Shown here: in pieces, positions 23,309-35,817 of the stretch
Layout: each line of letters begins with the position of its first letter
Numbering within the stretch: the stretch's first letter is position 1
Assembly (NCBI GenBank): GCA_029168955.1
Contig: JAPDOI010000106.1
Coordinates: 953,001 to 1,017,000, forward strand
Direction: 5' to 3'
Length of the DNA: 64,000 nt
Source of the DNA: Aplectana chamaeleonis
Taxonomy: Eukaryota; Nematoda; Chromadorea; Rhabditida; Cosmocercidae
The notes under the pieces: model-generated
Database searches by the model: none
What the model was told of the DNA's origin: nothing
Seen by the model: the letters and a program-made list of their open reading frames with translations, nothing else
Position numbers and translations under genes: made by a program

Positions 23309-26300
23309 TACAGTGCGGTCGGCTGCCAAGGGTAAAAAGGCGGTGGTGGGCGGCGGCCGCCGCCGTTTTTGTGCGGCGTCCAATTCAGGAACGGTTTACC
23401 GTGTTTAACGACTTCCCCGGTTGATTCTGTTTCTGTGACACTTTCGAGGCAGCCGTGCGATTCTGCCAGAGAAGTTTGAAGAAATTTCGAAAAGTTTGAA
23501 ATTTTTTCGAGAAATTGAACTGAATGGATGACGAGTCTTTAGAAGCTTATAAACATTTTCAAAACGACGGCTTATGATCAAAGAAATTTGTAAGTGATAC
23601 AAAACATGCAGTATACCGTGCATAAAACATTCTGTCAGAAAACTGCGAGCTGGAAATAAAAATACTCTGGATGAAAATTACAATACAGCATTGCAGAGCC
23701 CGATTAAAATCAATTTTCGGCTCAGACAGGCCTATGCTGATTGAATTGTTATAATGATGATTCAAATGATTTATATGCACAACCACGAATACACCGGAAA
23801 ATTTTCTGGTTGAACGGGCATTTTTGAAAAAAAAATTCAAAAACTAGTGTTTTTTTTCCGGAAATTCAATGTCTATTTAAAGACCCTAACAAATCTGCTG
23901 CTTTGTTTTGATTTATGATTCTTTAGAGCTAGGTATGTGACACCACCAGTTAGTTATCTGGTCATTTTTGATAACTGATTTCCAAATTATCATTTACTCA
24001 ACATTGTTCCGCGAGACGTGACCAGTTTTTATGAGGTCCTCGAGTGTATAGCTCCTGCAAAAAAGATTTTACGAAGAAGTTAGCTATGAAAAAGTCCATG
24101 TGGGCATCAGTAAAAATAGCAGAATATAAGAAACACGAAAACGAGAAAAATTGTTTTTTTTTTTCGAAATTTCCCATTTTTTGTTGTTTTTCTGTTGTGT
24201 TTCAGCACTTATTAAAAAGCTTCACTGTGCAATGCAGCGACGATAACTCTGTTTTCTGATGAGGGCACCCATTTCTACATTATAAATCAGTTTGAGGCCA
24301 AAAGATAGAGAAATGGGTGAGAAATTTGTTTTCAAAAACTGCTTCGCGCTCACTTTAGTGGCATTTCTTTCATATCCAGGTTTATCTGGATATATGAGAA
24401 GAAATGGGTTATGATACTGCAGCAAAAGTTTACTCGCGTTTCAGTGAACATTTCTGAAACCCATGTAGAAGTTTTCATAGAAAACGATTAAACTTCGGTT
24501 TTGCAAAAACTAATGATAACAAAAGTTCAATATTTGCACCGACGTCAAACAATTTGTATTCAAACTTTAACAACGCGCTTGTCAAATATGAAAGAGAAAA
24601 AGGATGGCGATTAAACCTCACAGTGTGGACGAGTTTATCTAAGTGGTTATGAAAAAAAAACAGGAACCAAACACAGTTGGTCATGCTCAAAACTATTTTC
24701 CTCAGAGTAAATTGATCCCAAATCAGTCTATATCGTGATAATGAAGCGAATTGCTCACACACAGAATAGTAATGAGCCAAGCCTCTAAATAGGCAAGAAG
24801 GAAAATGTCAAGAGTGGATGCGAAAATATTTGATTTTTTCATGATGGAATTCTGAGCTCAGGGTCTGATCTGGGCTCACTATTGACAAATGACTGTCATT
24901 AGAGTGAAATCGACTAAATTCGTGCTCGCTAACAAAAACACCCGAATAACATTCATATCCATAGAAAAAACTCATACGCCAAATTTTGTTCGAAATGTAA
25001 TTCGGAGAGGGAAGATTTGCACAGAAAACGACCAACGTTTTTACAGAAAAGTAAATTTGAAAAAGTATGAATCCGCCTATCCAGCAACGATTCTTTGACG
25101 CTAGTGTACAGATGCGAATATGTAGGTTGTGGCAAATATCATTTGCTCAACTTGAATAATGCCCTAGATTCCTCCTGGCATTGGGTTGTAGTGCCCTGAC
25201 ACGTCCAACTGGAGGTGCGAGTCCGTAATTACCCGGACGAGGGCATATCGATGCCAGCAGGAATCTAGGGACATTTGAAAGAGCTATGATATTTGCCACA
25301 GCTCTGTAGATATTCGCAACTGTACACTAGCGTGAAAGAATCGTTGCTGGATTAGCGGATTCATATTTTTAAAATTTTGTTTTCTATGAAAACGCTGGTC
25401 GTTTATGCGCATATCTTGCCTCTCCGAATTACATTTCGAAAAAATTGGCGTATGAAGCTTTTTCTATGTATATGAATGTTGCTTGGGTGTTTTTGTGAGC
25501 GAGCACACAGAGTTTCGTCTTTCATTCTAATGACAGCCATCTGTCAATAGTGAGCCCAGATCGAATTCCCTGGAAGCTCAGAATTCCATCAACGAAAAAA
25601 TCTATTTCACATCCACTTTTGAGATTTTCTTTGTTGCCTATTTAGAAGACTCGGCTCATTACTGTTCTGTGTGTGAGCGTTTCGCTTCATTATGCGATAT
25701 AGACTGATTTGGGATCAATATACTCTGAAGAAAATAGTTTTGAGCATGACCAGCTGTGTTTGGTTCCTGTTTTTTTTTCATGACCACTTAGGTTTACTCG
25801 TCCACAGTGTGAGGTTTAATCGCCATCCTTTTTCCCTTTCATATTTGACAAGCGCGTTGGTAAAATTTGAATACAAATTGTTTGACGTCGGTGCAAATAT
25901 TGAACTTTTGTTATCATTAGTTTTTGCAAAACCGAAGTTGAATCGTTTTTTATGAAAACTTCTACATGGGTTTCAGAAATGTTCACTAAAACGCGAATAA
26001 ACTTTTGCTGCAGTATCATAACCCATTTCTTCTCATAAATCCAGATAAACCTGGATATGAAAGAAATGCCACTAAAGTGAGCGCGAAGCAGTTTTTGAAA
26101 ACATATTCTCACCCATTTTTCTATCTTTTGGCCTCAAACTGATTTATAATGTAGAGTGCCCTCATCAGAAAACAGAGTTATCGTCGCTGCATTGCACAGT
26201 GAAGCTTTTTAATAAGTGCTGAAACACAACAGAAAAACAACAAAAAATGGGAAATTTCGAAAAAAAAACAAATTTTCTCGTTTTCGTGTTTCTTATATTC

Positions 26301-27088
26301 TGCTATTTTTACTGATAGCCCACATGGACTTTTTCATAGCTAACTTCGTAAATCTTTTTGCAGGAGCTATACACTCGAGGACCTCATAAAACTGGTCACG
26401 TCTCGCGGAACAATGTTGAGTAAATGATAATTGGAAATCAGTTATCAAGAAATGACCGGATAACTAACTGGTGGTGTCACATACCTAGCTCTAAAGAATC
26501 ATAAATCAAAGACAAAGCGGCAGATTTGTTAGGTCTTTAAATAGACATTGAATTTCGGAAAAAAACACTAGTTTTTGAATTTTTTCAAAAATGCCCGTTC
26601 AACCAGAAAATTTTCCGGTGTATTCGTGGTTGTGCATATAAATCATTTGAATCATCATTATAACAATTCAATCGGCATAGGCCTGTCTGAGCCGAAAATT
26701 GATTTTAATCGGGCTCTGCATTGTATTGTAATTTTCATCCAGAGTATTTTTATTTCAGCTCGCAGTTTTCTGACAGAATGTTTTATGCACGGTATACTGC
26801 ATGTTTTGTATCGCTACAAATTTCTTTGATCATAAGCCGTCGTTTTGAAAATGTTTATAGCTTCAAGGATCGTCATCCATTCAGTTCAATTTCTCGAAAA
26901 TTTCAAACTTTTCGAAATTTCTTCAAACTTCTCTGGCAGAATCGCACGGCTGCCTCGAAAGTGTCAGCACGAAAACAGAATCAACCGGGGAAGTCGTTAA
27001 ACAGTAAACCGTTCCTGAATTGGACGCCGCACAAACGGCGGCCGCCGCCCACCACCGCCTTTACCCTTTGGCAGCCGACCGCTCTGTA
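23309..27088. mobile_element. Giant inverted-repeat element B (3.8 kb)
   Basis: A nearly complete palindrome: left arm about 23309-25180, right arm about 25245-27088. The arms appear about 90-95% identical in the stretches I compared by eye (for example 24255-24620 against 25800-26170). Ends are symmetrical: TACAGTGCGGTCGGCTGCC on the left and GGCAGCCGACCGCTCTGTA on the right, followed inward by a CCG-rich segment. The centre matches the centre of element A. Open frames within it have no recognisable domain. Confidence 0.85.
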
Positions 27089-27348
27089 CGTCGCCGTGTC
27101 TACGTTTCCATGAAAAACTTTAGCCGCGGAAATGTTCTTGGAACGCACCCCCAGAACGCTATCAGTTTGTACAATGTTTGAAAATAGTGACTTCACCCAA
27201 ACTTTGCCGAAGGGGTTGTTTTGGGCGCTGAAAACGATTGTGAGGTCCGCTGACAGATTCTCAGACATTTAATGAGCGTTTTGGAAGGCACAAAATACGA
27301 CGTTTTGAGCGTTTTGAGGAAGACGCGAAAATACGGGGAGGGCATTGG

Positions 27349-27557
27349 TTGTTGTCACCTGGAGGTCTCCAGCAGGTCGTGGGGCGGAGTCATGTCCCAC
27401 CACATCCTCACGACCTCCAGGTGACATGCCAGTGACCCCCAGGTGACATGGTCTTTCATGTCACCCCGAGGTCTCTGGCATGTCACTTGGAGGTCGTGAG
27501 GATGTGGTGCGGCATGACTCCGCCCTACGACCTGCTGGAGACTTCCAGGTGACAACC
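27349..27557. repeat. 209-bp long hairpin
   Basis: Arms of about 100 bp fold on each other with a 6-base loop (27451-27456, GTCTTT). The outer ends are GGTTGTTGTCACCTGG and CCAGGTGACAACC. The motif AGGTGACATG recurs four times in alternate orientation, so the arms are themselves built from smaller repeats. A related, partial copy is at about 21470-21600. Confidence 0.85.
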
Positions 27558-27939
27558 GGGAATTCTGAGTAGTTGAACAGAATTTTGAATCTTAAGGACG
27601 CCAGAATTTAAAAGTTTCTCAAAAATAGCTAAACTTCTCCGTGTTTTTGGAAGATTTTCGTCATTAAAAAAAATCGAAATATACGCTCTCAAAAACGGAA
27701 AACATAAAATCTAGCAGCAACGTTAATTTGGAATTTCTCGTGAGAGTCAATATTATCCCACAGAAAGTGTAAACTGAAATAAAATTAATTATTTCGGGAG
27801 TGAAATAGATTGGATCACATGAACAAGCGAACAAACGAAAAACCCAAGTGTTTCTGGAAACGTGCGATCAATACCTCAAATCAGAATAAAACTAGGAAAA
27901 GTTTGCGTGGATAACTGAACAATGGAAAAATACATTGCA

Positions 27940-28158
27940 AGGATCGATGGCGGCGCTCCTCGCCGACGATGAATGTGGTCCAGAACTTTCATCGCAGCCG
28001 CTCACTGGCGGCGTCTCTCTGGGAGCCGCTGCTGTCGCGGCGGCGAAAACACTGCGAGGTACCCACGTCGCTGCTCTCGCGCGGCACGTCGCCGCCCTCG
28101 CCCACTGCGTGGCGCCCCCCACTCTCCAGCACTGCCGTGTCGCAGCACTCTGCAGACC
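27940..28158. other. GC-rich segment, unassigned
   Basis: Strongly GC-rich, with open frames in several phases on both strands (up to 131 codons). The translations are Ala/Arg-rich and contain no recognised motif. I read this as composition rather than coding. Confidence 0.4.
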
Positions 28159-30297
28159 CCTTAAGACGGCTTCCCGGGAAAACGACGACCGCGGAGTCAA
28201 GAAGAAATGGATGGGGAATTGAAGTAGGAATTAGTCGTGATAGCCTACATCTAGTGTATCAAAATCTCCGGCTGACATTCAGTTTTAAAGAATTCAGCAA
28301 AAATAACCGCTATAAGGACAGGTACACTGGGGATGGGGCGGAGAAAAACGACTGGTGTGGATAGTGAAGCTTCGCTTAAATTCTGAGAAGATATTAATAG
28401 AGTTGTTGTCCATATGTGGACACTATTGCGGCAAAGTTTCGATTTCAGAGCAAGTTTTGTCGTAATAATTTTTTGTTAGTAAATTTACTATTGAATTTTC
28501 GCGACCCGCCTCTTTAAAACGGTCACAAAATCATTTCTAGCGAAGTGATTTCGACGTTTAAAGTCTCAAATGAAAGATGAAAAGCCGCAAATATCATCTG
28601 CAATAAGCTCTGCTGATCGCGCCATGCGTTCGTCTGTAAATTTCAAACGCAGACTCCATTGACACCTAAAATTCTAATGCTCAATCATTTCTGGCTAGAT
28701 TCGGATCACAGAGGTAATATTTGATTTTATTTTTACATCAGTTCTGTGATTTCATAAAAATATAAAGGTGAGAGAATGGGTAAAATGGATGTGGGTGAGA
28801 AAAATCGCCGCGATAAATGAGCGAATGGCGCTAAAATTCTCAAAGAATTATGGATGATTTTCCAATAGTTATGGGAGTATTATCGCGGCCTAATTGTGTG
28901 TTTTAATGGACTTATTTCCTTTTGAAGAAATCACAATTGTTTTTTTTTTCTGTGTGTGCGTGTCTTTTGTGCGTAGAAGTAGCTCAGTTGTGGTGATATC
29001 TAAGACATTTCGCCCTGGAAACTGAAGAAAGCATTAAACGAGCCTTAAAATGCTTAATTCGGCTATTAGAGTCGTTTTCCTTTTTTTTTTGCAAATTCTA
29101 ATAACGGCGCGTTCATTAGGATCTGCGCGTTAAATTCGCTGTTTCGTGGTGCCGACTGCAGGCAGTATTTTTTGACGCCTAGTTTACTCGCGGACAAATA
29201 CGACGTGCTCGTTAATATATTTTTTCTGTTTCTCTGACTTTTTGTTTCTCTTCTTCCTTTCATTTTCTGTAATATTCCTGCATAGTGGAGAGTTGAGGTT
29301 GATTGGCAGTGTGTTTGGGGGGAAAGCACGGCGCTTTCAAACGTCTCTGGTGCTCTCTTAGCAAAAACTGTGGTAAAAAGTAGAAAACTGCCGTCGATTA
29401 GGGCGGGACCCCGGCAGAGACGTAGAGTACTGTAGTCGATGCCAAAGTGTTCTTTACTTCAAATTTGAAGGAAAAACATTGGAAACATTGAGGAACGGGA
29501 AAGTTTGTCAAACGAGATTTTTTTCAGATTTCGTTCGTTTCAGATGTGATTTTTTGAATTTTTTTCTTGAAAATTTCTTCGATATTCAAAACGCTTCTCA
29601 AACCGTAGGGCACGTTGATTTGTTATTCTTCAGGCCGAGGTGTCGTGGGTAGAACTAACGATTTTCCAAACCAATCGTAACTGCGATTTTTTTTAATTTG
29701 TGCTTTTCTGAATTCGTTCGAAATCTTTGGTTTCAAACGAGTTTTGAAAAAAATCTGAAATTCGCACTGTGGCGCGCAACTGCGTGCCACAGCGCGCAAT
29801 TACTCACTCTTCACGAAATATCACTTTTGGGTATGCATGTGCGTGTTTCAGCTCGCAGTGTACTACTTCTGCCTTTTCTTCCATTTTTTCAGACACTTTT
29901 TCTAATATGAGTTCCGATTCATGTAGCTACTTCGACGTGCTCTAGATAGAGCTCTCTGCCCTCAACATTTGAGCCTCCTAGTCCCAAGGACTTGAAAGTT
30001 ACAATCAGTGAATCTCAAAATCGAGCAAATCATCGATTTCGTTGTCCGTAGAACGACAAACGTTGAAGAAATGTAGCCCAACATGCATCAAAAATAACTG
30101 ACGAGGCTATACCTTGATTACGATTTTGAAAAGAAGGTTAATTGATCAGTCTTCCCATTCCTTCAGCGCTTTTTCGCGAAAAAAAGTGGGTGCCAGTAGC
30201 TCAATGTGGCAACTTTCGATTTTTTCATTGAAAATCAAAAAAGTAGCTAAACAAAGTGAACATTCCATGATCAGCTCAACGAGTCAAATCGAATCAT
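28159..30297. repeat. 2-kb duplicated block, copy 1
   Basis: A direct repeat of 36245-38273, matching along its whole length with small indels. Both start at CCTTAAGACGGCTTCCCGGG and end at CGAGTCAAATCGAATCAT. Copy 1 has about 110 bp (about 28433-28545) absent from copy 2. No terminal repeats or target duplication were seen, so it may be a segmental duplication or an unclassified transposon. No supported gene inside. Confidence 0.9.
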
Positions 30298-30938
30298 TCT
30301 AAATCTGAACATTTAGCTAGGAGGAATACTAACGATACCAGTCGTTTGCGCAGATGCGTTTGACACTATAAACACTTCCAATGTTAGTAGAAATACCAAC
30401 CGAACAGCCGCCTTGTTCCGTCAGCGTGAACTGTACGAAGATCAAATTTTTTTCGAGTTTTCCGCCCTACATTTCTGGAAATAAGGTTGATAATATGTGG
30501 GAAAAATATCAGTGAGAACACTCTGATCTTACTCATAAAAAAATTCGGTGCCTCAAATCTTCTCAAGAGAGAAACGTGTACAAGTTTTGAAGGGAAGCTG
30601 TGTTCGTCTCATCGCGAGACTCAAGTTTTTGAGTTGTCATCTATACCTTTTTCTCTTTTTTCGCCGAGAAAACTTAGATTCGGTGATATTACGTGAAATT
30701 GAAAAGTGATGCTGAGGTGGAGCTCCAAGGATTTCTGCTTGTAACTTCGGATGGACGAGAAAACGCGCTTCAAACTTTTCACTGTGCACTGGTGAATGTT
30801 GCTCATAACCCGTGGAGGGAAAAATCCAACAACCGCTTGTCAATTCCGTATTCAACCCTGTAAAATACTGCATGCGATGTTGCAGGGTCGTGGAAACAGT
30901 GAAAGCTCCGGTGAGCTGGAAACGGGCGCTCCTCCGAC
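30298..30938. other. Upstream region of the SET-domain gene
   Basis: No clear promoter element. An in-frame TGA at 30912-30914 precedes the chosen start. A possible acceptor (GATGTTGCAG, ending about 30885) could mark a trans-splice site or an unseen upstream exon. Confidence 0.4.
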
Positions 30939-33900
30939 ATGGAGTCGAGCAATGCCCCGCTTTTCATTCTTTTCAACGGACGGCCGCTCAAGAAGTCAAA
31001 CTTGCGGCGCATCCTGGAAAACTCCTACTCAAAGGGTGCCGGCCGCAATCTGCACTCTGGCTGCAATATTGTGAGTAAACCTTTTTCCTCATAGCGAGGC
31101 AAAAGTAAGGAGAGTAGATAGCAAAGAAAGGTTTGTCTTCTAGATCGGGAGAGCACTAGCGCAATCGATGCACCGAGAGAGCATGCGTTTGATATCAGAA
31201 CGCCTTGACGAGGATGCTACTAATGTGGCAGCGTTGCAAGGTATTAGCTAGCGACATAAATTAGAAATCGCTGCGTCCAAAGTATCATGGCTGTTTTTAG
31301 AACACTCGGTACGAACGCAACAGCGTCTGCATCAAATTCGCTATCTCGACAGCACTGTCTTCGCATACAAGTCTATTGAAGGGCTGTATCGCGACGTATG
31401 TGAGGAGTTTCCGGATATATTTGCTATCATAAATGAGAACGTGAACGTTAATGAGTGAGTTGAGACATTTTGCGTAGGTAGAACACATCTTGCCCAATAA
31501 TCACTTATTATTCGAATTCTTCTTCAGTCTGACAGCAGAGACTCAGCAGTATGACGCCGAGGGCGACGACGGCATTGAAGGTAATGATAAAAATTTCTTG
31601 TATCCAGCGACCGCGACAAGTGCTGCAGAGTGTTTACATAGCAGCAAATTTATATTGTGCTGACGTGACACACGCGGCTGGCAACAGTTGAACGAACCTG
31701 TCACAATCGCAAATTTTTAGTGTAATAGTGGCTTTAGGCAAGAAGCGACGATAGCAGTTTAATGATATCTTTCTAATTAACGCACACCCTGGCAGCCAGA
31801 GTGCAAAATGAATTTGTTGACTTCAGAGGACCAATCCTTGCTGAGGAAAACTACAAGGATCTGCTCAGTAATTCGACTGAGAACGATGCCCGAATTGTGA
31901 ATGTCTACGAAGTATTGTGTGAGTTTTCTCTATCTCATGTTACACATGTCAACACTTCATGACTTAGATAATATATTATTTCCAGTTGACTTGCAAGAGT
32001 TCGACAAAAGCCGCCAGCGTTTCGTCATTCTGGCTCATGAGCCCAATTATGAGGGGGCGGTTACGATTGGACGCTTGTTCAATCACAGCCGCCACCCCAA
32101 TATTAAGGTCTTACCTTACTATGAGCAGAAGAAAGGCTGCAAACCGGAGATGTTTGCCTACTTCAAAGCAAGGAGAGATATTGAGGTGATTCTAATGCTT
32201 AATTAAGGCAGCAGACATGCTCAAGAAGGATATCGATTTTATGACATGAACCTGTGGTTTGGAGCTGGTGGTATATGGAAATAACAGAAAACCAACATAT
32301 GCAAAAACTGTATGCAAATAGAGGAATAACGTTTGTTTTTGATACGGGGTGAAAGTGGACGACCTACACTACAGCTTGCCCGCGCAGTTGAAATCGCAAC
32401 TATCACCGTCAGATCGGTTGTGATTGCAGAGGCGGTAGACTCGAGCAACCTCTACTAGAGCATTCATCTTGTTGGAAGCATCAAAAACCGGTCAAAGTGA
32501 ACGTATTCAAAAGACCAATCTAAACGTGCTTGTATCTGGAGACGGAGTTGTCGAAGGTCGTGGGTGGGGTTATCAAAATTTTACGACTTGCGCTGCTCAA
32601 GTTTAGTGGTTTTGACTCGATTTTCACGCTTCCAACGGCGTGAGCGCTCTACCGGGAGTCATACTACCCCGGTAACGTTGTTATCTTATAAACTTTTCGA
32701 GCATGTCTAATGCCTTTAATCACCGAATACTATAATCTATGGATACTACATAAACTGACTCGACGAAAATTTTATTAACGTCTCAACCTTTTTCATTTTG
32801 AATTTAAGGCAGTGGTTGCGATAAAATATGCCTGTTTTCTTTTGCTCTCTATACCCTTTTCTGCGTTTAGAGTAGTAGGACCACCGAGAAAAAGTCGCGA
32901 TTAACCCGCTGTTTCGGGCCAAATTTGAAGCCTGAACTTTCTTGTCTTTGATGGTGGACGAACCCACTCAACATCATCGGCAGCGATGATCTCTGATATC
33001 AAGAACATCAGCTGGCTTGAAATTAAAGTTCAATAAATGAACATTATCCTTCGAGCTCATCTAGTCAAAAACATTGACTGAAGCGCTTGCTTTCATTGTT
33101 CAACTCTTTTCATTACGTAAACTTGAATTTATTTCTTTCTCAAAATGTCCGTGATTTTTGACTGCTCGGGATGAGGCTGCGATCTGTTTTTGCGGCGCTG
33201 TGCACGTGTGCGCGAACTAGCACCTTTGGGCCCTAAAAACTCTACTTATAGCCCGTTTTTCACCGCGCTACCTTCATAGTTGTTCAGCTGTTTTCCATCT
33301 AAGCTGATTTTTATAGTTTTTTAGATAACGTTTTAATCGTGACCACTGCCTTTAAGGCCTACTAACAATACGGCAAGTACAAAACTAGGTGACAACAAAA
33401 ATCACGGAAGTTCTTTCTTCAGAACGGGGAACAGCTGCTCTGGGATTACGACGGAGAATATCGTAAAGAAGTGCTCAAGGCGCCCTGCATGTGCTCATCG
33501 TGCCGCAAAAACTTTGGTTAGTTAAATTCTGACTGGTCTTACTAATTTGTGTTTTTATCCGTCCGTGAGCTTTAAGAGTACCGAGTTTTGACAGTAATAG
33601 GTTTTGGACACAGCAATGATATTCCGTTTTCCATATCCCTCAAAAGTATTCCGAAAAAGAAAATACAAACGAAGCCAAAACTCCCCAGCCAACCAGAAGT
33701 ACTCAGACAAACCATCGCGCGGAGCGGGACCGGCTCGTCCTAATTCTGACGTAATCGCCAGGACAGCAGCCGAGGGGTCAACTGCTCAGGCAAACGATCG
33801 CTTCGAGCGGGACCGGCTCCTCCCAATTATGACGTCATCGCCCGGACAGCAGCCGAGGAGCCAACTGGCACCGCGGTCCCTGTCCGGTGCCAGTTCGCCC

Positions 33901-35068
33901 CTCGGTCGCTCTCCGGTCGCTCTCGGGGCCACAGCGGTGCCATCGCCAGAGATAGAGAGACGCGGGATTGGCTGTTCTTTGAGTGATATTGTGCGAGCCA
34001 CGTTATCACTCAAAGAACAACCAATCCTGCGGGTATAAAAGGCGGCTCGCCTCGTGTAGACGAGTAGTTGGCCTTTCGAGGCCACTCTTGAGATGTGACC
34101 TCGGATCACTCTCAGGATGACAATTTTTGGCGGCCGAGGGGATCCTCCATGGCCCGCGGTGGGGAATGCTTCCTCATTGCGGATCATGCTGGGATGGTAT
34201 CCTTGTTGCGGCCTGTGGCAGGATTAACCTCCTGACCCACAGGCTGTAACAGGTGCCTTATCCTCTTAACAGGCTTAATCCTCTCCAGAAGAGGCGGAAA
34301 TAAAGAAAATTTAGCAATTAGGAAATTTTTGAAAATCGCCCGAACAGAGACCGCAGTGCCAGTTGGGACCGAAGATCGCTCCGAGCGATACTGCTGTGGC
34401 CCGGAGAGCGGCTGCTGTGGCCCGAGTAGATGGCTAATTTTCGCTCGGAGCAGAGAGGCAGCGCCGCTCGAGTAGCTCTCCGGTACCGCTCGGAGCGATG
34501 GTTTGCCTGAGTGGCACCACGGTCCCTGTCCGGTTTTACTAGCAGCTTCGGGCACTGTCCGGTCGCTCTCGGGGCGACAGCAATGCAGGGTAAGGCGTAG
34601 CGGTGTGATCGGCCCATGAGAAGTGCGCCCCCCCCCCAGCTTTGAATCCTGTGCGGCCCCCCACCCCCATGAAAATTGTGCTTTTGAGCCTTGTCAGAAC
34701 CAAGTTTCTTATGCAATTTTTGAAAACTTTCCCACTAAAAAATAAAAAATTGCTTTTGATTTTTTCTCGAAAATTCAGAAAACCCCTGGAGAGAAGTTTT
34801 GTGAACCAAATTTCCTGTGAAATTGTTCGAATTTTTTTATAAAAAGTAAAACAAATTTTTAATTAATTGTTTCCGTCAGAAATTTCAGAAAAACACAGGG
34901 TAGATCAAAAAACCGATAAATGAGAAATCAGGAGTAGTTCGTTTCGATTTGAACCCTTAACTTTAAGAGGTGGAAAAAATGGAGCTGTTGTTTTAACAAA
35001 ATATTCGTTTTTCAGGTATATCTCTGTTGCTGGCTAGAAGAACTTGGAAAACAAGAAGGAAGGAATGA
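30939..35068 (+). CDS. SET-domain protein (putative histone-lysine methyltransferase), 8 exons
   Basis: Exons read as 30939-31070, 31144-31240, 31301-31454, 31528-31580, 31796-31918, 31986-32185, 33423-33516 and 35016-35068. Every junction is GT-AG and all phases agree, giving 301 residues. The SET half is clear: EFVDFRGPIL (about 150-159), RFVILAHEPN (198-207), GRLFNHSRHPN (215-225) and NGEQLLWDYDGEY (254-266), then a post-SET-like CMCSSC (275-280). SET enzymes transfer methyl groups to histone lysines, and this pattern resembles the H3K9 type. Two oddities: the normal NHSC cysteine is Arg222, and the post-SET spacing is CxCx2C rather than CxCx4C, so zinc binding and activity are doubtful. 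No pre-SET cysteines and no GWGV motif are seen. Residues 1-145 are unrecognised. If exon 7 is not spliced, translation ends at TAG 33519-33521 (285 residues). AATAAA at 35107 favours exon 8. Introns 6 and 7 exceed 1.2 kb; intron 7 holds repeats. Confidence 0.8.
33700..34590. repeat. GC-rich repeat cluster in the last intron, possible solo LTR
   Basis: A 64-bp segment starting GAGCGGGACCGGCTC occurs at about 33722-33784 and 33806-33868. Parts recur at 34490-34580 (CGGTCCCTGTCCGG, CCGGTCGCTCTCGGGG), and the GCAAACGATCG region recurs inverted. A 28-bp hairpin (33961-33988 and 34004-34031) is followed by TATAAAAGG at 34034 and AATAAA at 34299. This TATA-to-polyA spacing of about 265 bp would suit an LTR, but I could not define the ends. 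Confidence 0.5.
34622..34636. repeat. Poly-C run in the intron
   Basis: A short run of C's, a likely slippage site. Confidence 0.7.
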
Positions 35069-35106
35069 GCATATTCAAATGCCTATTTAACACGATTTCA
35101 ACGATC

Positions 35107-35112
35107 AATAAA
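35107..35112 (+). terminator. Polyadenylation signal AATAAA
   Basis: Canonical AATAAA 38 bp after the proposed stop (35066-35068) of the SET-domain gene, followed by a GT/T-rich stretch. It supports the eighth exon. Confidence 0.6.
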
Positions 35113-35364
35113 GTTTTGATTTGTGCTCCCAGTGGATTGTATAGAAAGAATTGTGTATAAAAATGTTCAAACTACTATGCATAACACATTTATGGCATAC
35201 GAAATCGGTCAGAAAAAAAAACTATATTACATCACGAACTCAGAGTCTTCTCCGTACGCGGTGTGGCGGATCTCCGCGCAACTAGCCGCGTTCCTTATCT
35301 GAAACGAGCAAATATTAGTAAGTAAAAATGTGAGCATTTAAGTGAAAATGTGAGCAAAAAAAAG

Positions 35365-35442
35365 TTGATTGCAGTGTAGAAAGTGGCGGTCTGGCGAACA
35401 CTGCAGTGTTCGCCAGACCGTCACTTGCTACACTGCAATCAA
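35365..35442. repeat. 78-bp near-perfect palindrome without loop
   Basis: Arms of 39 bp meet at CTGCAG (centre between 35403 and 35404), with about two mismatches. Shared arm: TTGATTGCAGTGTAG and GGTCTGGCGAACA. It lies about 250 bp downstream of the SET gene's polyadenylation signal. Confidence 0.9.
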
Positions 35443-35817
35443 GAACCCAGCATAGAATTCCTTGGTAAAGGTTTGGTTCTGCCTAGGCCTTGTGATCACT
35501 TAGAATTTTATAAAATAGTTTATAGAATCTTTGAAACAAAATTTCTGAAGATTTTCTTCTGGGTGCAAGTGAAGGGGTCCAAAAGACACCCGATGACAAA
35601 ATTTTAGCCAAATCGGTTCACAAATAACAAAGTTGTGAGCCCGAAAGCTTAAGAAAATTTCATGGTGTGCGCCGTGGGCCGTGGGCCGTCACGCTTTTCA
35701 GTCCTAACTGTTAACAGCCACTGCCAATGGCCGCAGGCAATCAACTTGACAGATAGGTAAGTTGGTAGGGGGTACTTAGGCTGGTGAGTAATCGATTTCT
35801 AGGTCCGTGGGGATTCA

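Noticed and set aside
27892..28364. Ala/Arg-rich ORFs in a GC-rich island
   Set aside because: Open in several frames on both strands because of base composition, and the 3' part runs into a duplicated non-coding block.
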